A DNA stretch of 64,000 nt from Mycobacterium kansasii ATCC 12478 (GTDB lineage: Bacteria > Actinomycetota > Actinomycetes > Mycobacteriales > Mycobacteriaceae): positions 1-64,000 of the forward strand of contig NC_022663.1 in assembly GCF_000157895.3 (NCBI RefSeq), written 5' to 3'. The translations under genes and the position numbers were made by a program. Under the pieces are notes generated by a model. It ran no database searches, was not told the DNA's origin, and saw only the letters and a list, made by a program, of their open reading frames with translations. Positions 1-6,566 of the stretch are shown here, in pieces. How positions within the stretch are numbered: position 1 is the stretch's first letter; each line of letters begins with the position of its first letter.

Positions 1-57
1 CGCTATCGCGCCGGTCTTCTCGTAGATGATGCGTTCGCGAGTTTCCTTGAGGTCCAT
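1..57 (-). CDS. Probable enoyl-CoA hydratase/isomerase, N-terminal fragment
   Basis: Only the first 19 residues are inside the window; the gene runs off the left edge. The ATG at 57 follows the lipoyl-domain gene by 13 bases, with a GGAG-like element in the gap, so it is likely the last visible member of the same reverse-strand operon. The segment IIYEKTGAIA resembles the opening beta strand of crotonase-fold enzymes (IIYEKDGxVARITLNRP). Crotonases hydrate or isomerise acyl-CoA esters, which fits a CoA-linked catabolic operon. The call rests on about ten residues, so another acyl-CoA enzyme is possible. Confidence 0.4.
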   Translation of the reverse strand, partial: MDLKETRERIIYEKTGAIA

Positions 58-70
58 GCCTTCTCCTGAG

Positions 71-307
71 TTATGAGGTGATGACGCCGATCTGAACGCC
101 GATGTCGTAGATGCCACCGGCGGCCGCGGTCCACTGCACGGTGCCGGACGCACCGGCCTCGATTTCCTGTTCGGCCTTTTCGGTTGCGATGACGTAGATC
201 GGGGTGCCCTCCTGGACATGCTGGCCGTTTTCGACGAGCAGTTCCACGAGTTCGGCCTCCGACACCGCGACCGACACACGCGGGATGCGAATGACGAAGT
301 CAGCCAT
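71..307 (-). CDS. Stand-alone lipoyl (biotinyl/lipoyl attachment) domain protein
   Basis: 78 residues forming one lipoyl domain and nothing else. The swinging-arm lysine is K44 in ATEKAEQEIEAG, matching the family's (E/T)(T/S)(D/E)K turn, and the following GASGTV is the typical second hairpin. The domain would carry acyl or hydroxyacyl groups between E1 and an acyltransferase. In most 2-oxoacid dehydrogenase complexes it is fused to the E2 catalytic core; here that core is absent, at least within the window. The ATG at 307 overlaps the end of the E1 beta gene by 8 bases, so translation is probably coupled and the two proteins made in step. Confidence 0.85.
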   Translation of the reverse strand: MADFVIRIPRVSVAVSEAELVELLVENGQHVQEGTPIYVIATEKAEQEIEAGASGTVQWTAAAGGIYDIGVQIGVITS

Positions 308-1298
308 GAGATTCGGTCCTCGTCAAAGTCCGCTGTACCGCCGCGACGATCCGTGCCGGCGACGGATACACCTGCGCCTCCAGCGCGGCGGCGGCCGGGC
401 TCGGGACGAACCGTGCACCGACCCGCTCCACGGGCGCGACGAGTTCGCCGAACAATTCCGATTGCAGTATCGCGGCGATCTCGGCCCCGGGCCCGCCGAA
501 TTGCACGGCGTCGTGCACCACGACGGCTCTTGTTGTGCGACGGACGGATTCGACGACGGTCTCGACATCCAGCGGCACCAGGGTGCGCAGGTCGACGACC
601 TCGGCGCTGACCCCCTGCTCCTGCAGGGTGGCCGCCGCCGCCAGCGCGTCGTGCACACTGCGCCCGTAGCTGATCAGGCTCACGTCGGTGCCGGGCCGCT
701 TGATCTCGGCCTGCCCCAACGGGATCGAGAAACCGGGGTCGACGGGGACGGGTCCGCGTTTGCCTTGCAGCCGGATGGTTTCGACGAACAGGCACGGGTC
801 TTCGTCGAAGATCGCGGCGGTCAGTAGGCCCTTGCCGTCGCGCGGGGTGGACGGGACGATCACCTTCATCCCGGGAATGTGCATGAACCACGCCTCCAAC
901 GTCTGCGAATGCGTGGCCCCGGTGGCCAATCCGGCGTACACCTGGGTCCGCACGGTGATCGGCGCGGTGGTGCGTCCACCCGTCATGAAGCGCAGCTTGG
1001 CGGCATGATTGATCAACTGGTCGGCGGCGATGCCGATAAAATCCATGATCATGATCTCGGCCACCGGCAGCATCCCGTCTATCGCCGCGCCGATCGCCGC
1101 ACCCACGATCGCGGCCTCCGAGATCGGGGTGTCCATGACCCGGTCGTTGCCGTACTTCGTCGACAGGCCCGTGGTGGGTCCGGACGCGCCGGGATCGGCG
1201 ATGTCCTCCCCGAGCAGGAACACCCGGTCATCGGCTTGTAGCGCCTGATCGAGTGCGAGGTTGAGCGCCTCGCGCATCGTCATCTCTTGTTCGGCCAT
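300..1298 (-). CDS. 2-oxoacid/acetoin dehydrogenase E1 component, beta subunit
   Basis: 332 residues from ATG 1298, the usual length for E1 beta of pyruvate, branched-chain or acetoin dehydrogenases. Typical blocks are GEDIADPGASG near the N-terminus, DTPISEAAIVGAAIGAA, and the C-terminal transketolase domain with LRTLVPLD and VVVHDAVQFGGPGAEIAA. With E1 alpha it forms the heterotetramer that binds thiamine diphosphate at the subunit interface. An in-frame upstream start at 1346 exists, but it overlaps E1 alpha by 38 bases, whereas ATG 1298 follows a GAGG sequence and sits 10 bases after the E1 alpha stop. The substrate cannot be told from sequence; acetoin dehydrogenase subunits are the closest resemblance. 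Confidence 0.88.
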   Translation of the reverse strand: MAEQEMTMREALNLALDQALQADDRVFLLGEDIADPGASGPTTGLSTKYGNDRVMDTPISEAAIVGAAIGAAIDGMLPVAEIMIMDFIGIAADQLINHAAKLRFMTGGRTTAPITVRTQVYAGLATGATHSQTLEAWFMHIPGMKVIVPSTPRDGKGLLTAAIFDEDPCLFVETIRLQGKRGPVPVDPGFSIPLGQAEIKRPGTDVSLISYGRSVHDALAAAATLQEQGVSAEVVDLRTLVPLDVETVVESVRRTTRAVVVHDAVQFGGPGAEIAAILQSELFGELVAPVERVGARFVPSPAAAALEAQVYPSPARIVAAVQRTLTRTESHG

Positions 1299-1308
1299 CT
1301 GCCCGGCC

Positions 1309-2292
1309 TCACACCGGGAATCCGATCGGCGCTGCGTATACGTCACGTTCGAGTTCGTCGGCGGACGGTGAATCAGCGTTCAGCACAGCACTCAAAGCGG
1401 TTTCCACGATATGCAGCGCGTCGTCGTCGATGCGGCTGAGTTCGTCCTCGCCGCAGATTCCGGCTTCGAGGAGGTGGTTGCGGAACCGTGGCACCGGGTC
1501 GGTCGCCATCGCCGCCGCCAGTTGATCTTTTGGTATATAGGCCATCCGGTCACCGAAGTAGTGGCCACGGAAGCGAAACGTCACGCACTCGATGAACGTG
1601 GGACCGCTACCGGCGCGGGCGGCGTCCACCGCTTGGTCGAGGGCCGACACGACCGCCAGCGGGTCGTTGCCATCGACCGCGACACCGGGCATACCGTAAC
1701 CGGCGGCCCGGTCCGCGACATGCTCGAGCTTCATGGTGGCGGACGTGGGCGTCATCTCCGCGTACCGGTTGTTCTGGCACACGAACACCAACGGCAGGTC
1801 CCACAGCGCGGCCATATTGGCCGCCTCATGGAAGGAGCCGGTGTTGGTGGCGCCGTCGCCGAAGCTGACCACCGTGACCCGATCCAGGCCCTTGCGCTTG
1901 CCGGCCAGTGCCAGCCCGACGGCGACCGGCGGGCCGGCGCCGACGATGCCGGTCGAAAGCATCACGCCCACCTCAGGATTGGCGATGTGCATGGTGCCGC
2001 CCTTACCTCGGCTCGCGCCGACCGTGCGTCCCATCATCTCCCCGAAGATCTCCTGCAGTCGCACCCCCTTGCCGATCAGATCGTGCAGTCCGCGGTAGGT
2101 GGTGACCAGCTGATCGTCGGTCCGCAGCACCACACCCATCGCCGCGGCGATGGCTTCCTGGCCGCGCGACGGCCAGTACACGCACATGAGCTCCCCGGTG
2201 CTGATGCCCCTGGCCAGCCGATCGTCGGCGGCTTTCATCAGCACCATCAACTCATAGAGGCGTCGGAAGTCAGGGGAACCTGTGGATCTCAC
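1309..2292 (-). CDS. 2-oxoacid/acetoin dehydrogenase E1 component, alpha subunit
   Basis: 327 residues beginning with GTG 2292, which is preceded by GGAGG at nine-base spacing. The thiamine-diphosphate motif runs from GDG (145-147) to NN (174-175), with FHEAANMAALWDLPLVFVC between, as in TPP-dependent acetoin and pyruvate dehydrogenase E1 alpha. SRGKGGTMHI at about 94-103 is the family's conserved loop. It decarboxylates or cleaves a 2-oxo or 2-hydroxyketone substrate and passes the acyl unit to lipoamide with the beta subunit. It lies 52 bases downstream of the SDR gene and 10 bases upstream of E1 beta, so it belongs to the operon. Acetoin dehydrogenase is favoured over pyruvate dehydrogenase by length and context, not proven. 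Confidence 0.88.
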   Translation of the reverse strand: MRSTGSPDFRRLYELMVLMKAADDRLARGISTGELMCVYWPSRGQEAIAAAMGVVLRTDDQLVTTYRGLHDLIGKGVRLQEIFGEMMGRTVGASRGKGGTMHIANPEVGVMLSTGIVGAGPPVAVGLALAGKRKGLDRVTVVSFGDGATNTGSFHEAANMAALWDLPLVFVCQNNRYAEMTPTSATMKLEHVADRAAGYGMPGVAVDGNDPLAVVSALDQAVDAARAGSGPTFIECVTFRFRGHYFGDRMAYIPKDQLAAAMATDPVPRFRNHLLEAGICGEDELSRIDDDALHIVETALSAVLNADSPSADELERDVYAAPIGFPV

Positions 2293-2344
2293 CGGGTCGT
2301 CCCTCCAACCCCCATGTGCCGCAGGTGAATTGACCTCATCGCGA

Positions 2345-3220
2345 TCACCCGCCGGACCACGGCTTGACCTTGAGGAAGCCGCCGCCGTCTACCCGCAACT
2401 GCTGACCGGTGATATAGCGGGCCGCGTCGGAGGCGAGGAACAACACGGCCTCGCTGATGTCCTCGGGTTCGACATAGGGAATCGGCATCGCTTGGACCAC
2501 CGGGAAAACTACTTCCGCGTCCGCGCGCTTGGGGTTGGGCAGGTCCGGCCGGAAGGCCCGGTACATGGGTGCGCTGTGCAGCATGTCGGTGTTGACGTTG
2601 GTCGGGTGCACCGCGTTCATCCGGATGGAGAACGGGGCCAGCGCCAGGGCAAAGTCGTTAACATAATGCGCCGCAGCGATCTTGGCGAAGGCATAGCCCG
2701 CCCCGCCCGGGCCGCCGTCGATGCCGGTGGTGTTCATCGACGACATGAATGCGGCGTTGGATCCGATAACGATGATCGACGCCCCGGCCTGGAGATGTTT
2801 CAGGCTGGCGTGCACCAGGTTGAGCACCCCGACCAGGTCTACGTCCACGGCGTCGGCGAAGGCCTGCGGCGGCAGGCCGGCGGTTAGCGGGCAGATGCCG
2901 GCGTTGGCGACCACGATGTCGAGACGGCCCAACTCGGACACCGCGGTATCGATCGCTGTCGACAATGCTGCCCGGTCGCGGACGTCGGCGATCGCGGTGA
3001 TGACCCGCCGGCCTTCCTTTTCCACCAGACGTGCCGTCTCGGCGAGGTCCTCCGGCCGGGCCAGCGGATACTCGTTCGTCTCGATATCGGCGCACAAGTC
3101 CACCGCGACGATGTCGGCGCCCTCTGCGGCAAGCAACCGTGCATGCGAGCGGCCCTGCCCGCGCGCAGCGCCACTGATCACCGCCACCTTGCCGGCTACC
3201 CGGCCCGCTATCCGGCTCAT
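2345..3220 (-). CDS. Mycofactocin-type short-chain dehydrogenase (SDR)
   Basis: 291 residues from ATG 3220, with an AAGGGG element upstream. Rossmann motif GAARGQGRSHA (17-27), NAG at 106-108, catalytic S154, Y176 and K180 (YAFAK). The combination GAARGQGRSHA, ADIVAVDLCADIETNEYPLA and the insert after the active-site region is the hallmark of the mycofactocin-coupled SDR subfamily, whose members hold NAD(H) tightly and pass electrons to mycofactocin. It probably oxidises an alcohol or hydroxyketone. First gene of the reverse-strand operon with E1 alpha/beta and the lipoyl protein. Longer in-frame starts up to 3412 exist, but the extra residues have no SDR similarity. Confidence 0.85.
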   Translation of the reverse strand: MSRIAGRVAGKVAVISGAARGQGRSHARLLAAEGADIVAVDLCADIETNEYPLARPEDLAETARLVEKEGRRVITAIADVRDRAALSTAIDTAVSELGRLDIVVANAGICPLTAGLPPQAFADAVDVDLVGVLNLVHASLKHLQAGASIIVIGSNAAFMSSMNTTGIDGGPGGAGYAFAKIAAAHYVNDFALALAPFSIRMNAVHPTNVNTDMLHSAPMYRAFRPDLPNPKRADAEVVFPVVQAMPIPYVEPEDISEAVLFLASDAARYITGQQLRVDGGGFLKVKPWSGG

Positions 3221-3419
3221 CGCCGCCCCTTGTCCGAGGCCCCGCACCGACGACCCGCCTTGGGAGTCAAAGCCTTTCGCCGCCCGCACGGCGCGGGGAC
3301 CGGGCACGGCCGGGCCCGGGCAGCGGCCAACCGCGCCGGCGTCGAACCGTTGGTGGGCCCCATCGCATCTCTTCCGAAGAACCGCGCGTACCTGCTGCCG
3401 GGATATCGCCATCCGCTAC

Positions 3420-3450
3420 GCTAGCTAGAATATCTAAAATAGCAAGGAAT
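3420..3450. promoter_or_regulatory. A+T-rich divergent promoter segment
   Basis: Between the SDR and CoA-transferase starts, the stretch beginning CTAGCTAGAATATCTAAAAT is strikingly A+T-rich within G+C-rich DNA and contains the palindrome CTAGCTAG. It lies about 25 bases before the CoA-transferase ATG and 200 bases before the SDR start. A promoter or operator is likely here; exact boxes cannot be assigned. Confidence 0.35.
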
Positions 3451-3475
3451 AGCTGCGTCGACCGAGGGGATTGCG

Positions 3476-4696
3476 ATGGCAGGGGTGCTCAGCGGTGTCC
3501 GGGTGGTCGAGCTGGCGTCGTGGACCTACGTACCGTCGGCCGGTGCCGCCCTGTCGGATTGGGGCGCCGACGTGATCAAGGTGGAGGGCGTGGCTTCCGG
3601 CGATCCTGGGCGGGCGCTGGTGGTGGGCGGTTTCACCCGCGAAGCGGCCCGGGTCGACGCCGACTTCATCCTCGAGTTGGGCAACCGGGGCAAGCGCAGC
3701 ATTGCGATCGACGTCAAATCCGAGACCGGGCGTGAGTTGTTCGGCCGCCTGCTGGCCAGTGCGGATGTGTTTCTGACCAATTGGCTGCCCGGCGCCCTCG
3801 AACGCGCCCGGCTGACCGTCGAGGATATCCGCGCGTTCAATCCGAAGATCATCATCGCCAGAGGAACAGGACTGGGCGTGCGCGGCCCCGATCGCGATCG
3901 CGGTGGCTTCGATGCCGCCACCTACCTGGCACGTGGCGGGGTGGCGTACACGCTCACGCCGTTCGGCAGCGAGACGCCGGCCGTGCAGGGGCCGGCGTTC
4001 GGTGACCTACAGGGCGGGGCGACACTCGCCGGTGGGGTGTGTGCCGCGTTGTTTCACCGCGAACGCACCGGAGAGCCGTGCATCGTCGACTCGTCACTGC
4101 TAGCTCAGGCGATGTGGGCCATCGCGCCGTCGATTTCGGCGGCTGACTTCTTCGATATCGACGGCATTCCGGGGGCACCTCCCGGGTTGGCCATCAATCC
4201 GCTGGTGAACCGGTACAAGACCAGGGACGGCAGGTGGATTCAGCTGGTGTTCTTACAACCCGACAAATTCTGGGCGGGTTTTTGCCGGCGCATGGGACTT
4301 GCCGAGTTGGTCGCCGACGAGCGGTTCGTGCCGTCGCGCAACCTCATTGCCAACGCGGCCGAAGCAACGCAGATCTTCGCCGCTGCCTTCGCCGGCCACG
4401 ATCTCGCGCATTGGCAGAAGGTGCTCGAGGACGAACCGGGCGTGTGGGCGGCCCTGGCGACACCGCGGGAAACGCTCAACGATCCGCAGGTCGAACCCAA
4501 CGGGTATGTGGTGACCAACCTCGATGACCACGGTGAGCCGTACCGGATCGTGGCCGCGCCGGTTCAGTTCAACGAAACGCCGCCTGATCCCGCGCGGGCC
4601 CCCGAGCATGGGCAGCACACCGAGGAGATTTTGCTCGAGCTCGAGGTGGGCTGGGACGACATCGCCAGGGCCAAGGATCTCAACGCGATCCTGTAA
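3476..4696 (+). CDS. Class III CoA-transferase (CaiB/BaiF family)
   Basis: 406 residues, the normal size for formyl-CoA transferase/CaiB relatives. The N-terminal fold has VRVVELASWTYVP and GADVIKVE; RGKRSIAIDVKSETG is the usual nucleotide-binding strand, and the catalytic aspartate is most likely D146 in GGFDAATYLARGG. These enzymes move CoA between organic acids through aspartyl-CoA. ATG 3476 follows GAGGGG. It is divergent from the mycofactocin-SDR/E1 operon and probably serves the same pathway by activating an acid as its CoA ester. Substrate unknown. Confidence 0.88.
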   Translation: MAGVLSGVRVVELASWTYVPSAGAALSDWGADVIKVEGVASGDPGRALVVGGFTREAARVDADFILELGNRGKRSIAIDVKSETGRELFGRLLASADVFLTNWLPGALERARLTVEDIRAFNPKIIIARGTGLGVRGPDRDRGGFDAATYLARGGVAYTLTPFGSETPAVQGPAFGDLQGGATLAGGVCAALFHRERTGEPCIVDSSLLAQAMWAIAPSISAADFFDIDGIPGAPPGLAINPLVNRYKTRDGRWIQLVFLQPDKFWAGFCRRMGLAELVADERFVPSRNLIANAAEATQIFAAAFAGHDLAHWQKVLEDEPGVWAALATPRETLNDPQVEPNGYVVTNLDDHGEPYRIVAAPVQFNETPPDPARAPEHGQHTEEILLELEVGWDDIARAKDLNAIL

Positions 4697-4706
4697 GAGC
4701 GGCCGG

Positions 4707-5081
4707 CTACCGGGTAGCTGCTGCCTGGCGTGCGGCGATTTTGGCGCGAACCGTATCCATGTCCAGCGATTTCATCTGGCCGATCAGGTTCTCCAGCACC
4801 GCCGGCGGCAGCGCGCCGGCCTGGCTGTAGACCAGCACCCCGTCACGAAACGCCATGATGGTCGGAATTGAGCGGATGCCCGCCGCCGCCGCCAGTTCAC
4901 GCTCGGCCTGCGTGTCGACCTTGGCGTGCACGACGTCGGGATGGGTCCGCGCCGACTTCTCGTAGATCGGGGCGAAGGCCTGGCACGGGCGGCAGTACGC
5001 GGCCCAAAAGTCAACCAGCACAAGCTGATTGTCGGTAACCGTAGACTCGAACGTGTCGTGGGTTAGATTGACGGTGGCCAT
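4707..5081 (-). CDS. Thioredoxin-family protein with CRPC active site
   Basis: 124 residues: a thioredoxin fold (VLVDFWAAYCRPCQAF, cis-proline at SIPT, KVDTQ strand) plus a charged C-terminal tail of about 20 residues. The active site is C30-R-P-C33 with tyrosine where canonical thioredoxins have tryptophan (WCGPC), so its redox potential or partner should differ. ATG 5081 is preceded by AAGGA; the ATG at 5096 would add five residues and lacks a site. The gene is divergent from the CstR-like repressor and starts 41 bases from the first operator copy, so it is probably controlled by that repressor. A role in reducing protein or small-molecule persulfides is an inference from context. Confidence 0.88.
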   Translation of the reverse strand: MATVNLTHDTFESTVTDNQLVLVDFWAAYCRPCQAFAPIYEKSARTHPDVVHAKVDTQAERELAAAAGIRSIPTIMAFRDGVLVYSQAGALPPAVLENLIGQMKSLDMDTVRAKIAARQAAATR

Positions 5082-5121
5082 TGTCGGTCCTTCCATCCGG
5101 GGATACTGCTGCTAGGAACAG

Positions 5122-5137
5122 ATACCCGCCGGGGTAT
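5122..5137. promoter_or_regulatory. CsoR/CstR-type operator, copy 1
   Basis: ATACCC-GCCG-GGGTAT is a perfect inverted repeat with a 4-base spacer. CsoR/CstR-family (DUF156) repressors are known to bind G/C tracts flanked by AT of this form. It lies between the divergent thioredoxin and repressor genes, nearer the thioredoxin. Confidence 0.75.
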
Positions 5138-5163
5138 ATTCCAGGTGTCACCGATGGCGATTC

Positions 5164-5179
5164 ATACCCCCCGGGGTAC
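5164..5179. promoter_or_regulatory. CsoR/CstR-type operator, copy 2
   Basis: ATACCC-CCCG-GGGTAC, a second copy of the same palindrome with one mismatch in the last base, 42 bases (about four helical turns) from copy 1 and 37 bases before the repressor ATG. Two phased copies suggest one tetramer site per divergent promoter, or cooperative binding. Confidence 0.75.
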
Positions 5180-5215
5180 TATGGTGATAAGACCGATGAG
5201 ACGGGAGGATTCACC

Positions 5216-5485
5216 ATGATTGGTGATCAAGACAGCATGGCTGCGGTACTGAACCGGCTGCGGCGTGCCCAAGGGCAGCTTGCCGGCGTGATTTCGATGA
5301 TCGAGCAGGGTCGCGACTGCAAAGAGGTGGTTACCCAGCTTGCCGCGGTGTCTCGGGCGCTCGACCGGGCCGGCTTCAAGATTGTTGCAACCGGACTACG
5401 GGAATGCATCACTGGAGCACAGCCGGACGGTGCTGCGCCGCTGAGTGAAGCCGAGTTGGAAAAGCTGTTCCTCGCGCTGGCCTGA
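5216..5485 (+). CDS. CsoR/RcnR-family (DUF156) repressor, CstR-like
   Basis: 89 residues, all-helical DUF156 family; counterpart of Rv1766. ATG 5216 follows GGGAGG. Copper-sensing CsoR uses Cys-His-Cys (C36, H61, C65 in M. tuberculosis CsoR). Here the equivalents are C35 (GRDCKEV) and C64 (LRECI), but the histidine position is G60. Two cysteines without the histidine is the pattern of CstR, which senses reactive sulfur by forming persulfide or polysulfide bridges between subunits. Two palindromic operators lie upstream. It heads a run with DUF302 and AhpD-like genes. Copper sensing seems unlikely; persulfide or electrophile sensing is the best inference. Confidence 0.85.
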   Translation: MIGDQDSMAAVLNRLRRAQGQLAGVISMIEQGRDCKEVVTQLAAVSRALDRAGFKIVATGLRECITGAQPDGAAPLSEAELEKLFLALA

Positions 5486-5516
5486 CAGCGCTCCGAAAAG
5501 GACAAAGGAGATATTG

Positions 5517-5948
5517 ATGATGGATATTGCATTGTCGACCACGTTGCACACCGACTTTGACGAGGCGGTCAAGCGCACCCGCGAGGCGCTGGCGCAGCAA
5601 GGCTTTGGAGTCTTGACCGAGATCGATGTGAAGGCAACCCTGAAAGCCAAACTCGGCGAAGACATGGAGAGCTATCTGATCCTCGGCGCGTGCAATCCAC
5701 CACTGGCGCACCGCGCGATCGGGGTGACCCGCCAGATCGGTACCCTGCTGCCCTGCAACGTGGTAGTGCGCTCGGACCCAGAACAGGCCGGCACCATCGT
5801 CATCGAAGCCATGAATCCGCGGCTGATGGCCGACGTTACCGCCGAACCGGAGCTTGTCCCGATCGCGGAGGAAGTTACCGGCCGTATCCAGGCCGTCATC
5901 GACGAGCTGGAACGCTCGGATGCGGCGGCCGAGCGGTCGCAGGCCTAA
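5517..5948 (+). CDS. DUF302 family protein
   Basis: 143 residues from ATG 5517, with AAAGGAG seven to eight bases upstream; a second ATG follows directly. Matches the DUF302 pattern: an N-terminal beta strand, FDEAVKRTREALAQQGFGVLTEIDVKATLKAKLG, then YLILGACNPPLAHRAI, where the cysteine (GACNP) is conserved in the family. DUF302 proteins are small alpha/beta proteins often found beside CsoR/CstR regulators, thioredoxins and sulfur or heavy-metal stress genes. Function is unproven. It lies 31 bases after the CstR-like gene and is probably co-transcribed and under the same operators. Confidence 0.8.
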   Translation: MMDIALSTTLHTDFDEAVKRTREALAQQGFGVLTEIDVKATLKAKLGEDMESYLILGACNPPLAHRAIGVTRQIGTLLPCNVVVRSDPEQAGTIVIEAMNPRLMADVTAEPELVPIAEEVTGRIQAVIDELERSDAAAERSQA

Positions 5949-6004
5949 TCGGTACCCTTGCGACTCTGAGGTTCCCACTACCACCCGGAGGGGTAACGAC
6001 GCTG

Positions 6005-6358
6005 ATGTCAGAACACCATCACGAGATCCTCGAGGATCTGCGGCCGCAACACCGGGCGCTTCGCAGCCAGATTCCCGACGTCTACAAGGGATTTGCGGCC
6101 CTGAGCGGCGCCGCGCTCACCGACGGTGCCCTCAGCCGTAAGGTCAAGGAACTCATGGCGATGGCGATCGGGGTGGTGCAGGGGTGCGATGGCTGCATCG
6201 CGTCACACGCCCAGGCCGCCGCCCGCGCCGGTGCCACCGCCGAGGAAGCCGCCGAGGCGATCGGTGTCACCATCCTCATGCATGGGGGACCGGCCACCAT
6301 CTACGGCGCGCGGGCCTACACCGCATTCTGCGAATTCGCCGAGACGAAACCTTCTTAG
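6005..6358 (+). CDS. Carboxymuconolactone decarboxylase/AhpD-like protein
   Basis: 117 residues, counterpart of Rv1767. Contains the AhpD-type redox site C61-D-G-C64 with H68 (QGCDGCIASH) and the helix LMAMAIGVVQ typical of the family. With CxxC and the histidine present, a thiol peroxidase or reductant role is more likely than decarboxylation. The start is ATG 6005; the only Shine-Dalgarno-like element (GGAGG) is 13-14 bases upstream, a little far. It completes the CstR-DUF302-AhpD run and may use the divergent CRPC thioredoxin as electron source, which is inference. Confidence 0.85.
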   Translation: MSEHHHEILEDLRPQHRALRSQIPDVYKGFAALSGAALTDGALSRKVKELMAMAIGVVQGCDGCIASHAQAAARAGATAEEAAEAIGVTILMHGGPATIYGARAYTAFCEFAETKPS

Positions 6359-6566
6359 GGCCCTCCAAATCCCGTCCTAGCGCCGCCGAGCTGTCCCAGC
6401 AGCCGGTGGCCGCGAGATCGCTGAAACATTCCGGAGCCATCTGGCGAAACGATCGGTAGGTCTACCGGAAATACGGGGTGTGCTCACCCGATGGCGATAG
6501 CCTTTGCCGAGGGTTGATGGCGACCGGGCGACCGCCAGGTTTCCGTGAGGTGGTGGGAGGTCCCTG

